Source: a virus. From it: a stretch of 41,326 nt of DNA. The translations under genes and the position numbers were made by a program. The number at the start of each line of letters is the position of its first letter. Position 1 is the first letter of the stretch. The notes under the pieces are model-generated. The model ran no database searches and was not told where the DNA came from. It was given only the letters and a program-made list of their open reading frames with translations. The DNA is taken from positions 1-41,326 of the IMG/VR virus record IMGVR_UViG_3300006736_000017. One strand, given 5' to 3'. Below, one piece after another: positions 1 to 8,566 of the stretch.

Positions 1-30
1 AAGAGGCGGGGAACCCTCAGTCACGACTTC

Positions 31-447
31 ATGGCAGACGCCCGGAGTCAGGTGATTCATCGCGACGAGTACACGTTCCACGAGAACGCCCCGGAAGACC
101 ACCTTGTGAACAAGACCGTGACCAAGGCAGAGGCTAAGGCGATCTTGAAGAAGCATGGCTTGGTTGAGGCCGGGGTTGCGCCTAAGCGCAAGTCAACAAG
201 CAGTACGCGGATATACACCCAAGCTGAGATTGTGGAGCGCTGGGCTGCCAAGCGGGCAGCTCAGGCGGACGAGCCCACTGAAAACAATCAAGTAGCCGTT
301 GACACAGATGTAGTAGAAGGGGATACGATTATCGCCAAGACTTGGCCCGCCCTCAAAGCGCAAGCCAAGTCATTGGGGCTTATAGTTCCAAGTACAACGA
401 AGAGGCCCGAACTTGAGCGACTGGTTCGGGAGCAACTCAATACTTAG
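31..447 (+). CDS. hypothetical protein upstream of scaffold gene, possibly 5' truncated
   Basis: A 138-residue reading frame directly upstream of the scaffold gene. The frame is open back to the first base of the window and there is no good Shine-Dalgarno site before the ATG at 31, so the gene may begin outside. The protein is charged and mostly helical. Its last 35 residues (WPALKAQAKSLGL, then a Lys/Arg/Leu-rich end) resemble the short helix-extension-helix folds (SAP/HeH-like) found at the end of many small phage head-region proteins. This is a loose resemblance, not a firm domain call. Its place just before scaffold and capsid suggests a head-assembly or portal-linked role, by inference only. 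Confidence 0.6.
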   Translation: MADARSQVIHRDEYTFHENAPEDHLVNKTVTKAEAKAILKKHGLVEAGVAPKRKSTSSTRIYTQAEIVERWAAKRAAQADEPTENNQVAVDTDVVEGDTIIAKTWPALKAQAKSLGLIVPSTTKRPELERLVREQLNT

Positions 448-465
448 TCGCAACCTGGAGATTCC

Positions 466-1431
466 GTGAATCCAGAGCTTGGCAACGACAACCCAGAAGT
501 CAGCGAAGACGTAGGTGTTGGCGATAACTCCCCGGTGGCCACCGAGGAGATCGACACACAGACTGATGAGCAGGCTAGTGGGACCGATGGCTCGAGCGAT
601 GGTGAAGACGGTTCAGGGTCGTTCTGGTCGGGGAATCCCCTCGAACTGGCGCCCGAAAACCTCGCCATCTACCGAGAGATGCAATCCGGCCTTACCAAGA
701 AGACTCAAGAGCTTGCCGACATGCGGCGGGATTACGAGTCTGACAGGGTCAGACTGCAGGATAACCAAACCCAACTCCAACAGGCTTTCCTAGCGCTTCA
801 GGCGCAACAGGCAGGCCAAAGGCCGAATGGTGGGGCCGACAATAGCGACCAGGAGACTGGACCCTCTGTTGACGAACTGCGCGAGCGGTTCACCGCAAGA
901 GCTCAAGATGGAGATGGTTTTGGTGCCCTACTCGAGGTGATGGACGCCCGCCTCAAGGCAAACCCCGGCTCTTCGGAGAAGGAAGTTGCGTTGAGGCAGG
1001 AGATTGAGCAACTCAAGCAGCAGGTTCATTCGGTGTCGGAGACGTTTGCTCCGCACCGGGAGGCCAGCCGCTTGAATGCGATATTTGAGGACATGAAGGG
1101 CGGTCAGTACAGGGAGTTCCGCGACGAGCGTGTTCAGGGTCAGGTTCGCCAGATCTTGGACTCGAACGACCCGACTATCACCAAGCTTCTCTCGTCGGGG
1201 ACGGAGGACGCCTATCGGGCAGCCTTGTCTCTGGCGGGAGAACGAGCCATTCGAGCGGTCAATGAGGGCCGTTTGATCGACAATGCCAAGCGAAGAGCCG
1301 AAGCAGCTCCTCCAGCAACTCAGGCCGGGACGGCCTCTTCACCCGTAGGATCCACGGCAACTATGTCCATGGACGAAATCCTCGATGCGGTGTTGGGGCA
1401 GAATTCCGAGCTGGGCGGTCGGTTGAGTTAG
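466..1431 (+). CDS. putative capsid scaffolding protein
   Basis: 321 residues from a GTG start with GGAG five bases upstream. The first 55 residues are acidic and disordered (Glu, Asp, Ser, Thr). A motif FWSGNPLELAPENLAIY follows at about 53-69, then a long helical, Gln-rich region with coiled-coil character (about 70-125 and 165-210). The protein ends in a short amphipathic segment (MSMDEILDAVLG). An acidic N-terminus, a GNPxxL...TKKTQELA pattern, a coiled coil and a location immediately before the major capsid gene are typical of scaffolds in podoviruses with HK97-fold capsids. Scaffolds line the inside of the procapsid and leave before DNA packaging is complete. No protease is seen next to it. 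Confidence 0.75.
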   Translation: MNPELGNDNPEVSEDVGVGDNSPVATEEIDTQTDEQASGTDGSSDGEDGSGSFWSGNPLELAPENLAIYREMQSGLTKKTQELADMRRDYESDRVRLQDNQTQLQQAFLALQAQQAGQRPNGGADNSDQETGPSVDELRERFTARAQDGDGFGALLEVMDARLKANPGSSEKEVALRQEIEQLKQQVHSVSETFAPHREASRLNAIFEDMKGGQYREFRDERVQGQVRQILDSNDPTITKLLSSGTEDAYRAALSLAGERAIRAVNEGRLIDNAKRRAEAAPPATQAGTASSPVGSTATMSMDEILDAVLGQNSELGGRLS

Positions 1432-1450
1432 CTAGGCTTGCGAGGATACA

Positions 1451-2533
1451 ATGGGCGCTCCATTTTCAACCACACTTAGTGACTACACGAAGGCATTTTC
1501 GCTGACGTGGGGCGCTTCCTGGGAAAAGCTTGTTTGGCTTATCCTGGAGCAGTCGCCTCTCTTGTACCTTATGTATAAGAAGGGGGCTATCCATCTGGAA
1601 GCAGCACCCTACGCGCGGATTCCGTTCGTACACGCCGAAAACCCTAACGTTCAGACCTACCAGGGATCCCAGGTACTGAACACCGCTGACAGCGAGTTCG
1701 CCAAGCCGTTCATTTGGGACAGCTGGGGTCAGATCTCCTGCCAGTCGGTCGTCGCTTGCGACAAGGTGGACCTTAACCAGAACGCGAAGCGTCAGATCGG
1801 CAAACTTCTTGATGCCGAGCTCACGCAGTGCGCGATCACAATGCGGAACTACATCGAGGAGCAACTCCACACTGCAAGCAGCGTGAGTGGCGACATCGAC
1901 GGTATCCGCGGGATGATCGACTTTGCTACCCCAGCCACTCAGACCGGCACGGTTGGCAACGTCACCAAGAACGCGACCTACCACCACAACCAGTACCAGT
2001 CGATTGGCGGCGGCTTCATGACGCAGGGTATTCCGACCTGGACTAAGCTCTATCGAGAGTGCGCCAAGTTCGGACGTCGCCCTGACGTGATGCTGGTCGA
2101 TCCGGCTGTCTACGATGGCTACGAGGAGTGGTGTGGTCCCGAGCGAGCCCTGGTTGACGAGGACATGGGAAGCGCCGGCTTCACTAGCCTCCGATTCAAG
2201 GGCGCTCAGGTCATTCCCGACTACAACATCACTGAGAACAGTGGTGAAGGCTTCATGTTGAACCTGACGGGCGGCTCTCCGAGCGGCGCTTCGGGCCACA
2301 ACTTTGAGCCTGGATACCTCGACCCCGTCAAGGGCAAGAGCAAGGGCCAGACCAACCTGGGCAATATGAAGCTTTGGATTAACCCCAACGCTCACTTCTT
2401 CATGGATGACTGGCGCCTCGCGCAGGAACAGTGGGCTTGGATTTCCAAGACCAAGTTCCACGGCATCCTTACCGTAAACAATCTCCGCGAGCAGGGTTGC
2501 TTTGACTTCGCTGGCGGGGCTTACAGCGCCTAG
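1451..2533 (+). CDS. major capsid protein
   Basis: 360 residues, ATG with GAGGA at 1441-1445 as ribosome site. Length, position between scaffold and decoration genes, and a mixed alpha/beta sequence rich in aromatic residues fit an HK97-fold major capsid protein. Residues 1-110 contain a long helix region (SWEKLVWLILEQSPLLYLMY) and a beta-rich arm-like part. Later comes a region with GIRGMIDFAT and PTWTKLYRECAKFGRRPDVMLVDP, the pattern of the capsid axial domain in which a position in the particle is described by 'DVMLVDPAVYDGY'. The C-terminal third is beta-rich with many Trp. I cannot place it in a named capsid family by eye. The strong start site and spacing suggest high expression. Confidence 0.85.
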   Translation: MGAPFSTTLSDYTKAFSLTWGASWEKLVWLILEQSPLLYLMYKKGAIHLEAAPYARIPFVHAENPNVQTYQGSQVLNTADSEFAKPFIWDSWGQISCQSVVACDKVDLNQNAKRQIGKLLDAELTQCAITMRNYIEEQLHTASSVSGDIDGIRGMIDFATPATQTGTVGNVTKNATYHHNQYQSIGGGFMTQGIPTWTKLYRECAKFGRRPDVMLVDPAVYDGYEEWCGPERALVDEDMGSAGFTSLRFKGAQVIPDYNITENSGEGFMLNLTGGSPSGASGHNFEPGYLDPVKGKSKGQTNLGNMKLWINPNAHFFMDDWRLAQEQWAWISKTKFHGILTVNNLREQGCFDFAGGAYSA

Positions 2534-2547
2534 AAAGGAGCACTGAA

Positions 2548-3126
2548 ATGTCTGTTGGAAACGGAAAAAGTAGAATCATTTCAGTCGTCAATAACGTCGT
2601 CGGAAGTGACGCCGCTGGCGTTGATCTGAAGTTTGGCGAGGTTGTTGCTATCGACCAGAACGGGGCGGTCACTGACGCTGGCCCCTCGGCCATCGATCCC
2701 TATGCTGAGGTCACCGAGGTCCCAACCATCGGCGTTGTGACTGCCGCAAATGGCATCAAGTCTGGTGACACGGGTCCGGTTTGTGTTGCTGGCGAGTGTG
2801 TGGCTTATATCGATCCGCACGACTCGGCACCAATGGTGATCGGCGCGTGGCTCAACATCAGCACCGTTCAGCGCGGGGCTGGGGCGTCTGCCACCAACCT
2901 TGGAGCCCTCGGGTTCGTTGCCACGACGGTCTCGACGGCTCACGACAACGAGGGTGCGCTTGCCAATGAGGCGAACGGCTTCATCTATACGAAGCTGGTT
3001 CGCGCCAGGTTGATCAACGGCTCGCCAGCGGCCGCGACAGCCACGACCCTTGCTGCTAGCTCGACGACGGCAGCACTGGCCGTGGTCGAAGTGTTTAACA
3101 ACCCGGCTGGTTTCGCGACCATCTAA
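2548..3126 (+). CDS. probable head decoration (cement) protein
   Basis: 192 residues, ATG preceded by AAGGAG. The sequence is small-residue rich and almost wholly beta (Val, Thr, Ala, Gly), with a repeated turn pattern such as DLKFGEVVAIDQNGAVTDA and GDTGPVCVAGECVAYI. Trimeric capsid decoration proteins of many tailed phages are built like this and are encoded next to the capsid gene. The only two Cys lie 7 residues apart in one loop. It follows the capsid gene by 14 bases, so the two are surely co-transcribed, and a pair of GC-rich hairpins lies just after its stop. The role is inferred from composition and position. Confidence 0.6.
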   Translation: MSVGNGKSRIISVVNNVVGSDAAGVDLKFGEVVAIDQNGAVTDAGPSAIDPYAEVTEVPTIGVVTAANGIKSGDTGPVCVAGECVAYIDPHDSAPMVIGAWLNISTVQRGAGASATNLGALGFVATTVSTAHDNEGALANEANGFIYTKLVRARLINGSPAAATATTLAASSTTAALAVVEVFNNPAGFATI

Positions 3127-3134
3127 CAAACTCG

Positions 3135-3201
3135 CCCGTCAGTCGCCATAGAGTCGCTGACGGGCAACACGCCTGAGGGTGGGGGGTTTCGGCCCCCCAC
3201 C
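3135..3201 (+). terminator. two GC-rich hairpins after the capsid-decoration pair
   Basis: Two perfect stems in the 102-base gap after the decoration gene. The first is CCCGTCAG (3135-3142) pairing with CTGACGGG (3157-3164) across a 14-base loop. The second is GGTGGGGGG (3178-3186) pairing with CCCCCCACC (3193-3201) across a TTTCGG loop. No T-run follows, so this is either a weak terminator/attenuator or a 3' stabilising structure that keeps capsid mRNA abundant relative to downstream genes. Confidence 0.5.
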
Positions 3202-3228
3202 TAACCAGGTCGAGAAAGAGAGAGAGAA

Positions 3229-3771
3229 ATGGGAACTACTACTGCACCTACAGGCTTCGGTCGCGCTATCTGGAACGCCATCAAGGGTGGAAACCAAGTC
3301 CATGGCGTAGGCCTTGTCCCCGTGAGCGTCTCCTTTAGCCCGCCGGCTACCGGCACCTACAGTGTTCCGATCTTTACGGCGCCCACCTCCACGTTGGTGG
3401 GTAGTTGGAAGGTTGAGGCGGCATCCATCACCTGGGCTGGTGGCGATGTTGCTACTCACGCCACCGACTACTGGTCGTTTCAGTTGCGGGCAAAGCAGGA
3501 CACAAATAAGAACGGGTCCGTGGACCGGGACCAGGCGCTGCTTGGGACGGCAATGGCGTTTACTCCAGCGGGAGTTACCCTTCGAGAGTTTGCGCCAATC
3601 AAACTTGACGTAAGTGGGCCGGAGGCGGCAACGCCCCTGCCGGTGTTCCTTCAGAAGGATGACACGCTCTCCCTCGATGCTACGGACGTTGGCGGCGGTT
3701 CTCCCCAGGACATGTCTGGCCTGACCGTTACGGTCACCGTCTTTCTGCGGCATTCGCCTCCCGGTCGCTAG
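3229..3771 (+). CDS. hypothetical virion protein, beta-rich
   Basis: 180 residues; the ATG follows a purine-rich GAGAAAGAGAGAGAGAA ribosome site. Not recognised. The sequence is beta-rich with an N-terminal segment (about 1-30) and then a sandwich-like body: TYSVPIFTAPTSTLVGSWKVEAASITWAGG and later TPLPVFLQKDDTLSLDAT. The phrase DTNKNGSVDRDQA near residue 85 looks like an Asp/Asn-rich metal-binding loop, but only one copy is present. It sits between the decoration protein and the neck adaptor and is flanked on both sides by strong hairpins, so it may be expressed at its own level. A minor head or head-fibre protein is a fair guess. Confidence 0.55.
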   Translation: MGTTTAPTGFGRAIWNAIKGGNQVHGVGLVPVSVSFSPPATGTYSVPIFTAPTSTLVGSWKVEAASITWAGGDVATHATDYWSFQLRAKQDTNKNGSVDRDQALLGTAMAFTPAGVTLREFAPIKLDVSGPEAATPLPVFLQKDDTLSLDATDVGGGSPQDMSGLTVTVTVFLRHSPPGR

Positions 3772-3788
3772 ACTCGGGTAATCTCTGG

Positions 3789-3820
3789 GGGTGCGGGGTG
3801 ACCTGACTTGCCCCGCACCC
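3789..3820 (+). terminator. 10-bp perfect hairpin before neck adaptor gene
   Basis: GGGTGCGGGG (3789-3798) pairs perfectly with CCCCGCACCC (3811-3820) across a 12-base loop, in the 74-base gap between two structural genes. Only TTAGA follows, not a T-run. It probably acts as an attenuator or mRNA-end structure in the same way as the pair at 3135-3201. Confidence 0.5.
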
Positions 3821-3845
3821 TTAGACCCCCGAACTGGAGGCTCAG

Positions 3846-5186
3846 GTGGACTTCGCAACACTCAAGCAGCGCCTGGGCAGAAGGCGCGGATTCGATGGAA
3901 ACGAAGCCCGCCTCGGGGACTTCATCAACGATGCCTATCTGACCATCTGTGGTCGTCGTCAGACTTGGAGCTGGCTGCGTAGGACGCACCAGTTCAGCAC
4001 CTACACCCCAGAGTCTGCAGCGGGAACAGGGACCTCTACTGGGGCCACGTTTACCAACGGCAGCCGAACGGTTGCGAACATGACCACGCTAGCTGGGACG
4101 CCGGCTACGCTGCATACCCGCTCGGGAGCTCGACTCTCCTGCCCAGACGGGACGGTCCACCGGATAGCCAGTCACGACGCAACCACGAACGCCTATCTCG
4201 AGGCGATGTACGGTGGCGCGACGACGACGGCAACGAACCGGGACGCCTGGAAGATCTACTGGGACGAGTACCCCCTCCCGGCGGGCACAGCGGGCATCGA
4301 GGCGATTGTCTGCACCGGAAACGGGTTCACCTACCATGTGCCCGAGCAGAGCCTTCTGCCGCAGCACATGAAGGCCCTGACCGTCAGGGACTACGACTCA
4401 TACCCGCAGTACTACGCGGTTGAGCGACACACTCAGATCCCAGCCCCGGACACGGCCCCGACTATCGCGAGTACCGCCACTGCGGGCGGGAGCATGACCT
4501 CTGGGGCCTACAAGTATAAGTACTGCTACTTCAACACGAAGACGCAGGAACTCGGGCCGTTCTCCCCAGAGGCGTCGGTCACGATCAGCTCCGGGGCCGC
4601 AAACCTAGTCAACATCTCCTACGTCCGTCGAGCGGACTTCGGGGTAGCCATCTACCGGACAAAGGCTGATGGCTCGGAGTTCTTCCACCACCGAGTGACG
4701 TCGGACTTTGCGACAACAACACTCCAGGACATCACCGCAGACACGGGCCTTGGGTTCAAGCATGTCGACCTAGACATCGGCGGGGTTGCTCGGGGGACCA
4801 ACATTGGCTCGGTGGCCCCCAGGGCGATTGAGATAAGCGGCTCAGAGCACATCAGGCTCTGGCCTCCCCCGGACGAGGAGTACGTTGTCGATGTGACTTA
4901 CTTCGTTGCTCCGAGAGAAATGGTACTGGATACGGACATCCCTGCGGTGCCCCTTCAGTTCCAGCCGGCCATTCTGGACTTGGCGGAGAGTTACGCCCTT
5001 GGGGAAGGCGAGAACCACACTGCGGCGGGGCAGAAGCGAGGGATTGCCATGGAGATGGTTGAGCGCATGGAGCGGGACGAAGACTCTGACCCCGGAACGG
5101 TTGTTCAGATTGGGCGGGGAGATCCGGACGTTTACGGGGAGCATGTCGGAAACGGTCGCTGGCCGCGAACCGTGAGCACCTCGTAG
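3846..5186 (+). CDS. head-tail adaptor (neck) protein with inserted beta domain
   Basis: 446 residues, GTG start with GGAGG five bases upstream. Residues 1-47 are helical with INDAYLTICGRRQTWSW, the usual opening of podovirus adaptor proteins of the SU10 type, which form a ring under the portal. Residues 66-155 form the beta domain of that family (NGSRTV, then a threonine-rich turn, then AWKIYWDEYPLP). The family C-terminus returns at about 325-390 (IRLWPPPDEEYVVDVTYFV, then LDLAESYALGEG). Residues about 199-315 are an extra fibronectin-like beta insert (AYKYKYCYFNTKTQELGPFSP, VAIYRTKADG) that plain adaptors lack. The next gene encodes the nozzle-like protein expected below the adaptor. Confidence 0.7.
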   Translation: MDFATLKQRLGRRRGFDGNEARLGDFINDAYLTICGRRQTWSWLRRTHQFSTYTPESAAGTGTSTGATFTNGSRTVANMTTLAGTPATLHTRSGARLSCPDGTVHRIASHDATTNAYLEAMYGGATTTATNRDAWKIYWDEYPLPAGTAGIEAIVCTGNGFTYHVPEQSLLPQHMKALTVRDYDSYPQYYAVERHTQIPAPDTAPTIASTATAGGSMTSGAYKYKYCYFNTKTQELGPFSPEASVTISSGAANLVNISYVRRADFGVAIYRTKADGSEFFHHRVTSDFATTTLQDITADTGLGFKHVDLDIGGVARGTNIGSVAPRAIEISGSEHIRLWPPPDEEYVVDVTYFVAPREMVLDTDIPAVPLQFQPAILDLAESYALGEGENHTAAGQKRGIAMEMVERMERDEDSDPGTVVQIGRGDPDVYGEHVGNGRWPRTVSTS

Positions 5187-5195
5187 GGGGTTGGC

Positions 5196-7601
5196 GTGGC
5201 TAGGATTGGCCAAGGCCCCGGGATTCGCGCGGTCCCGGTCCTCACCGGAGGACTGTCTGACCAGGTTTGGGTTGCTGGGGGAGAGGCCCGGAGTGTTGAC
5301 GGCTGTTACTTTCAGGTGGTTGGCACCGTAGAGAAGGCGAAGGCTGTCCGGAACCTAGTGGACTGGCACTGGCTCAACCACCACCTCCTCAACACCAGAA
5401 TTAACGCAATCACCTCGTTCCAGGTAAGGGGCGGTCCGCGTGAGCTCGTGGTTTCTCTTTCTGGGGACAGCGGTGATGCGGAGCCGCACTACTCAGACCT
5501 CAGCATCGACCCCCTAACGGATGGTGGGGCGACAAAGGACAAGTACCGGGCTGGCCGGGTGCTAGTTGTTCGCGGGGACAGTCTTGAGCATAAGGGCCTT
5601 CCGCACATTGGGGAGGGGAGCCCTTGGGACGAGCGCTACTCCGGGGGCTCCGAAGGGGATCGGTTCATCGCCGCCAGGCGGGTGGACCCAGAGGACCAGC
5701 TCGGTGGGGACTACTTTGCGAGCTGGGCTGGCTACCTGTTCATCGTCAATGGCGTTGACGCGAACATCAAGTGGAACGGTGACTATACGTCTAGGGTTGG
5801 TGTCCATGAGCGCCCAGCCCCACCGCGCGCTGTATCGGTCACCCCGGACCCCGACAGCAAGCCACTAAACCCAGACTTCTCAATCAACGACGAGTTTGTG
5901 GGCATTGGCGAGGGTGACCGTGGAAACGCGGGGAGTGTGGTTCAAAAGTTTCAGTATCGGGCTACGTTCGTTAGCGCCAGTGGGGCTGAGGGTCCGCCGA
6001 GTGAGCCTGGTGAGTTCGCTGTCACGGGGGAGATGTACAAGAACGCTTCGTTCCACGACACCCGGACGGGGGGGCCGAACTGCTGGATTGAGGAGCCCGA
6101 GCCGCCAAACGACGGGTCGGGCGGCACCCCACTAACAAGGAACCCCCACCGAGCGGTGATCCACATCAGCGGCCTAGACCGGCCGAGCCAGGCTGACATC
6201 GTTTGGAGGAACATCTACAAGCGAGCTCGGGACGGGGAGTACTACTTCTGGCGACAACTGGCTGTGAACGAGAAGGTTTCCTACGACCACGAAGACACCC
6301 TCGAGTCAGCGACCCTCGGGTCTGTCCTTAACGAGAGCTTGACCCCGCCCCCAACCGCAAGGTTTGCGGCGTTTTTCCGAGGGCGCGGATACTACGCCTC
6401 CCCAGAGAACCCGGCCTTTGTTTTTTACAGCGACCAGGACCTCCCAGAGCAGATGTCTTCGGGACTTCAGTTCCTCGACGTAAACAGTGACGACGGGAGT
6501 GAGGTCACGGGCCTCTTTGCCTTTGAGGACTCCCTGATCATCTTCAAGAAGACCTCCATTTGGCAGGTGACGGCGCTTGCTGACGGAACCCCAGTACTAA
6601 CCCCGGTAGACGAGTCTGTCGGGAGCGTTGCCCCAAGGGCGGCGATTATGGCCTATGACCGCCTAGTCTTTGTTGGGCACCAGGGGGTCTACCAGTACAA
6701 CGGGGGGTCGATTAAGCCCCTGTCTGCGGACCTGAACAGGTGGTGGAAGAACGTCTACAAGGGCGGGCTCTCTACGGCGACTTCGTGGCTGGACGAGGGC
6801 GAGAGGCGCCTGTTCATCTCGCTCCAGTCTGGCCCGGACTCTGTGAACGACACGGTCATTTGCTATCACTACCAGCTCGACGCGATTACGATCATCAAGG
6901 GCCAGAAGATCACAGCGTCAACCCACTACAAGGGGGAGGCCATCCTCGCCGTCCAGCACGACGAGAAGAAGCTAAAGCGGAAAGACAGAAACGAGCCGGA
7001 GCGGGGCGTAAGTCCCCTGGTCGGGAAGAAGACAGCCCCCAAGAAGAAGGGCGACCCTATCCGCAACTCAGACCTTGTCATCTGGGGTCTCGGCAACTCG
7101 TACTCCTATGAGTTTGCCCCCGGGGTGATCAAGGGCAAGAGAGACACCGTGTCCGCTGGCGCGTGCGCCGGGAAGATCCGGTTTGGGCCTTACAGCGCAA
7201 ACCAGACCGGATGGAACTCGGTCGAGGAGATGGAGGTCACAGGCATTGACGTCTTCTTCCCCTACGCAGGAGACCACGAGCTTACGGTGCGGTGGTACAA
7301 GAACCGCAACCCCGTCGCTGAAGGAGAGAGGACATTCAAACTCCACCAAAGCGGCACCTCGGCCCAGAAGACGGAAAACACGGACCTCACCCAGAAGGTG
7401 GGGTGGAACGGGGCAGACAAGGCCTGGGGCAAGTCTTCGTGGAGCGGAGAGCAGCAACTTTTCCAGAGACTTGTCTTTCCGAACTCTGTTGTGTGTCGAG
7501 AGATTGAGATTGAGTTTGAGAACGGCAGCGAAGACGAGCCGTTCAAGCTAGACGGGTTTGTCCTCTGGCGGGCCAGCAAGGGTGCGGAGAGGCAGCGATG
7601 A
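5196..7601 (+). CDS. tail nozzle-like beta-propeller protein
   Basis: 801 residues from GTG, with a GGGGG ribosome site. Long, beta-rich, with repeated propeller-like phrases: GLFAFEDSLIIFKKTSIWQV at about 438-457, and VFVGHQGVYQYNGGSIKPLS at about 492-511. The second pattern (a 'here is an on-screen state' loop followed by Gly-Val-Tyr) is common in nozzle and stabilisation proteins of podoviruses, which close the tail channel below the adaptor. A Lys/Arg-rich stretch at about 589-622 (KKLKRKDR ... KKTAPKKKGD) interrupts the fold and may be a surface loop. Residues about 650-801 form a separate beta domain, perhaps for fibre attachment. Located right after the adaptor, as expected. Confidence 0.65.
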   Translation: MARIGQGPGIRAVPVLTGGLSDQVWVAGGEARSVDGCYFQVVGTVEKAKAVRNLVDWHWLNHHLLNTRINAITSFQVRGGPRELVVSLSGDSGDAEPHYSDLSIDPLTDGGATKDKYRAGRVLVVRGDSLEHKGLPHIGEGSPWDERYSGGSEGDRFIAARRVDPEDQLGGDYFASWAGYLFIVNGVDANIKWNGDYTSRVGVHERPAPPRAVSVTPDPDSKPLNPDFSINDEFVGIGEGDRGNAGSVVQKFQYRATFVSASGAEGPPSEPGEFAVTGEMYKNASFHDTRTGGPNCWIEEPEPPNDGSGGTPLTRNPHRAVIHISGLDRPSQADIVWRNIYKRARDGEYYFWRQLAVNEKVSYDHEDTLESATLGSVLNESLTPPPTARFAAFFRGRGYYASPENPAFVFYSDQDLPEQMSSGLQFLDVNSDDGSEVTGLFAFEDSLIIFKKTSIWQVTALADGTPVLTPVDESVGSVAPRAAIMAYDRLVFVGHQGVYQYNGGSIKPLSADLNRWWKNVYKGGLSTATSWLDEGERRLFISLQSGPDSVNDTVICYHYQLDAITIIKGQKITASTHYKGEAILAVQHDEKKLKRKDRNEPERGVSPLVGKKTAPKKKGDPIRNSDLVIWGLGNSYSYEFAPGVIKGKRDTVSAGACAGKIRFGPYSANQTGWNSVEEMEVTGIDVFFPYAGDHELTVRWYKNRNPVAEGERTFKLHQSGTSAQKTENTDLTQKVGWNGADKAWGKSSWSGEQQLFQRLVFPNSVVCREIEIEFENGSEDEPFKLDGFVLWRASKGAERQR

Positions 7602-7804
7602 CTGATGCCAGCGAAGCTGATCGGCTTGTTAGGCGACTCGAGGTCGCCATGAAGCGCGTGAACGTGGGAGCCCCGTCGTCGCTTTCGCTAGACAAGCGTG
7701 CGGGGTTTGTGCTGAAGCGGCTTGGCGTTGGAGGGCTAGTGTCCCTCGACAAACCATCAACCGTACTTCGCGCCATCCGCGCGATGGAAAACCACCGGGG
7801 TTGA
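7598..7804 (+). CDS. small helical hypothetical protein
   Basis: 68 residues. The ATG overlaps the stop of the nozzle gene (ATGA), with GGAGAGG upstream, so translation is coupled. Two Lys/Arg-rich helices flank a Gly/Pro/Ser turn: RLVRRLEVAMKRVNVG and LRAIRAMENHRG. No family recognised. It lies between the nozzle and the first fibre-like gene, so a small connector or chaperone for tail assembly is possible. Confidence 0.55.
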   Translation: MTDASEADRLVRRLEVAMKRVNVGAPSSLSLDKRAGFVLKRLGVGGLVSLDKPSTVLRAIRAMENHRG

Positions 7805-7807
7805 GTT

Positions 7808-8566
7808 TTGTTTTACCGCAAGTCCAGTTATCCGAAGAGCGGCCATGCGGATGTTCCGGATGAGCTCTGGACGGAGTTCCAGCGGATCCGAGGCCACCTC
7901 TCGTCTGTCGACCAGAGCAATGTGGCCCCCGACACGGTCGCCCGAGACCTGATCGTCCCCCCCTTTGATCCGGACCACAACGGAATCAGTGACATTGTCG
8001 GGGAGAAGGGCGAGTTTCTGTACAAGGAGAAGGTGGTCTCGTCGGGCCAGATTAAGCAGTTTGACCGCGGCGACAACGGGACCTGGTACGACCTTGGGAG
8101 AAAGGGCCTCCGACTAAAGGCGGTCTCTCGTGGCGACGCCCCGTGGATCGTGGGAGTGTCGCTATCTGCCAGGGTCAACGCGACAGGAAAGATAACCGAT
8201 CCCGCTAGGGACAACTTCGTTGACGACGCATGGACGGTCGATGAGGCGAACGCGGCCATGGCGAAGATGTTGGCAAGCCCGTTTAACACCGCCGATGCGA
8301 TAGGGGTTCCGGACGACGTTGAGCAGCGAGGGAATCTTCACCTAAAAATAAGGAGCAGCCAAGACGGCATCTCCCCAGCAGAGGCTGTCGGTGGGATAAA
8401 CGCCTATGCCGTTGGGTGTTCAATTGCCACGGTCGGCTGTTTCTTTGTTCGGGCCGGTCCGGTTGAGTTCTCACCGACCGTGTTGTTTCGCTCGTTGCTG
8501 AATGACTCGGACTGGAAGCTGGACATTTACCAAGCGAACATCTTCGCGTTCGGGCTGTACCGATAA
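7808..8566 (+). CDS. putative tail fibre/appendage protein 1
   Basis: 252 residues from a TTG start with CGGGG seven bases upstream; no ATG lies near the 5' end. Residues 18-50 are helical (DELWTEFQRIRGHLSSVDQSN) and are followed by beta strands to the C-terminus. A short helical 'anchor' with SSVDQSNVAPDT, then a beta domain, is the plan of the next two genes as well, although they share little exact sequence. Such runs of overlapping, similarly built genes after a nozzle gene usually encode appendage proteins. The role is inferred; no receptor-binding or enzyme motif is visible. Confidence 0.55.
   Translation: MFYRKSSYPKSGHADVPDELWTEFQRIRGHLSSVDQSNVAPDTVARDLIVPPFDPDHNGISDIVGEKGEFLYKEKVVSSGQIKQFDRGDNGTWYDLGRKGLRLKAVSRGDAPWIVGVSLSARVNATGKITDPARDNFVDDAWTVDEANAAMAKMLASPFNTADAIGVPDDVEQRGNLHLKIRSSQDGISPAEAVGGINAYAVGCSIATVGCFFVRAGPVEFSPTVLFRSLLNDSDWKLDIYQANIFAFGLYR

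Noticed and set aside
1466-2461. Long antisense frame (331 residues) across the major capsid gene
   Set aside because: It mirrors a strong coding gene, has no good ribosome site and contains Leu/Val/Arg-rich sequence typical of the complement of GC-rich coding DNA.
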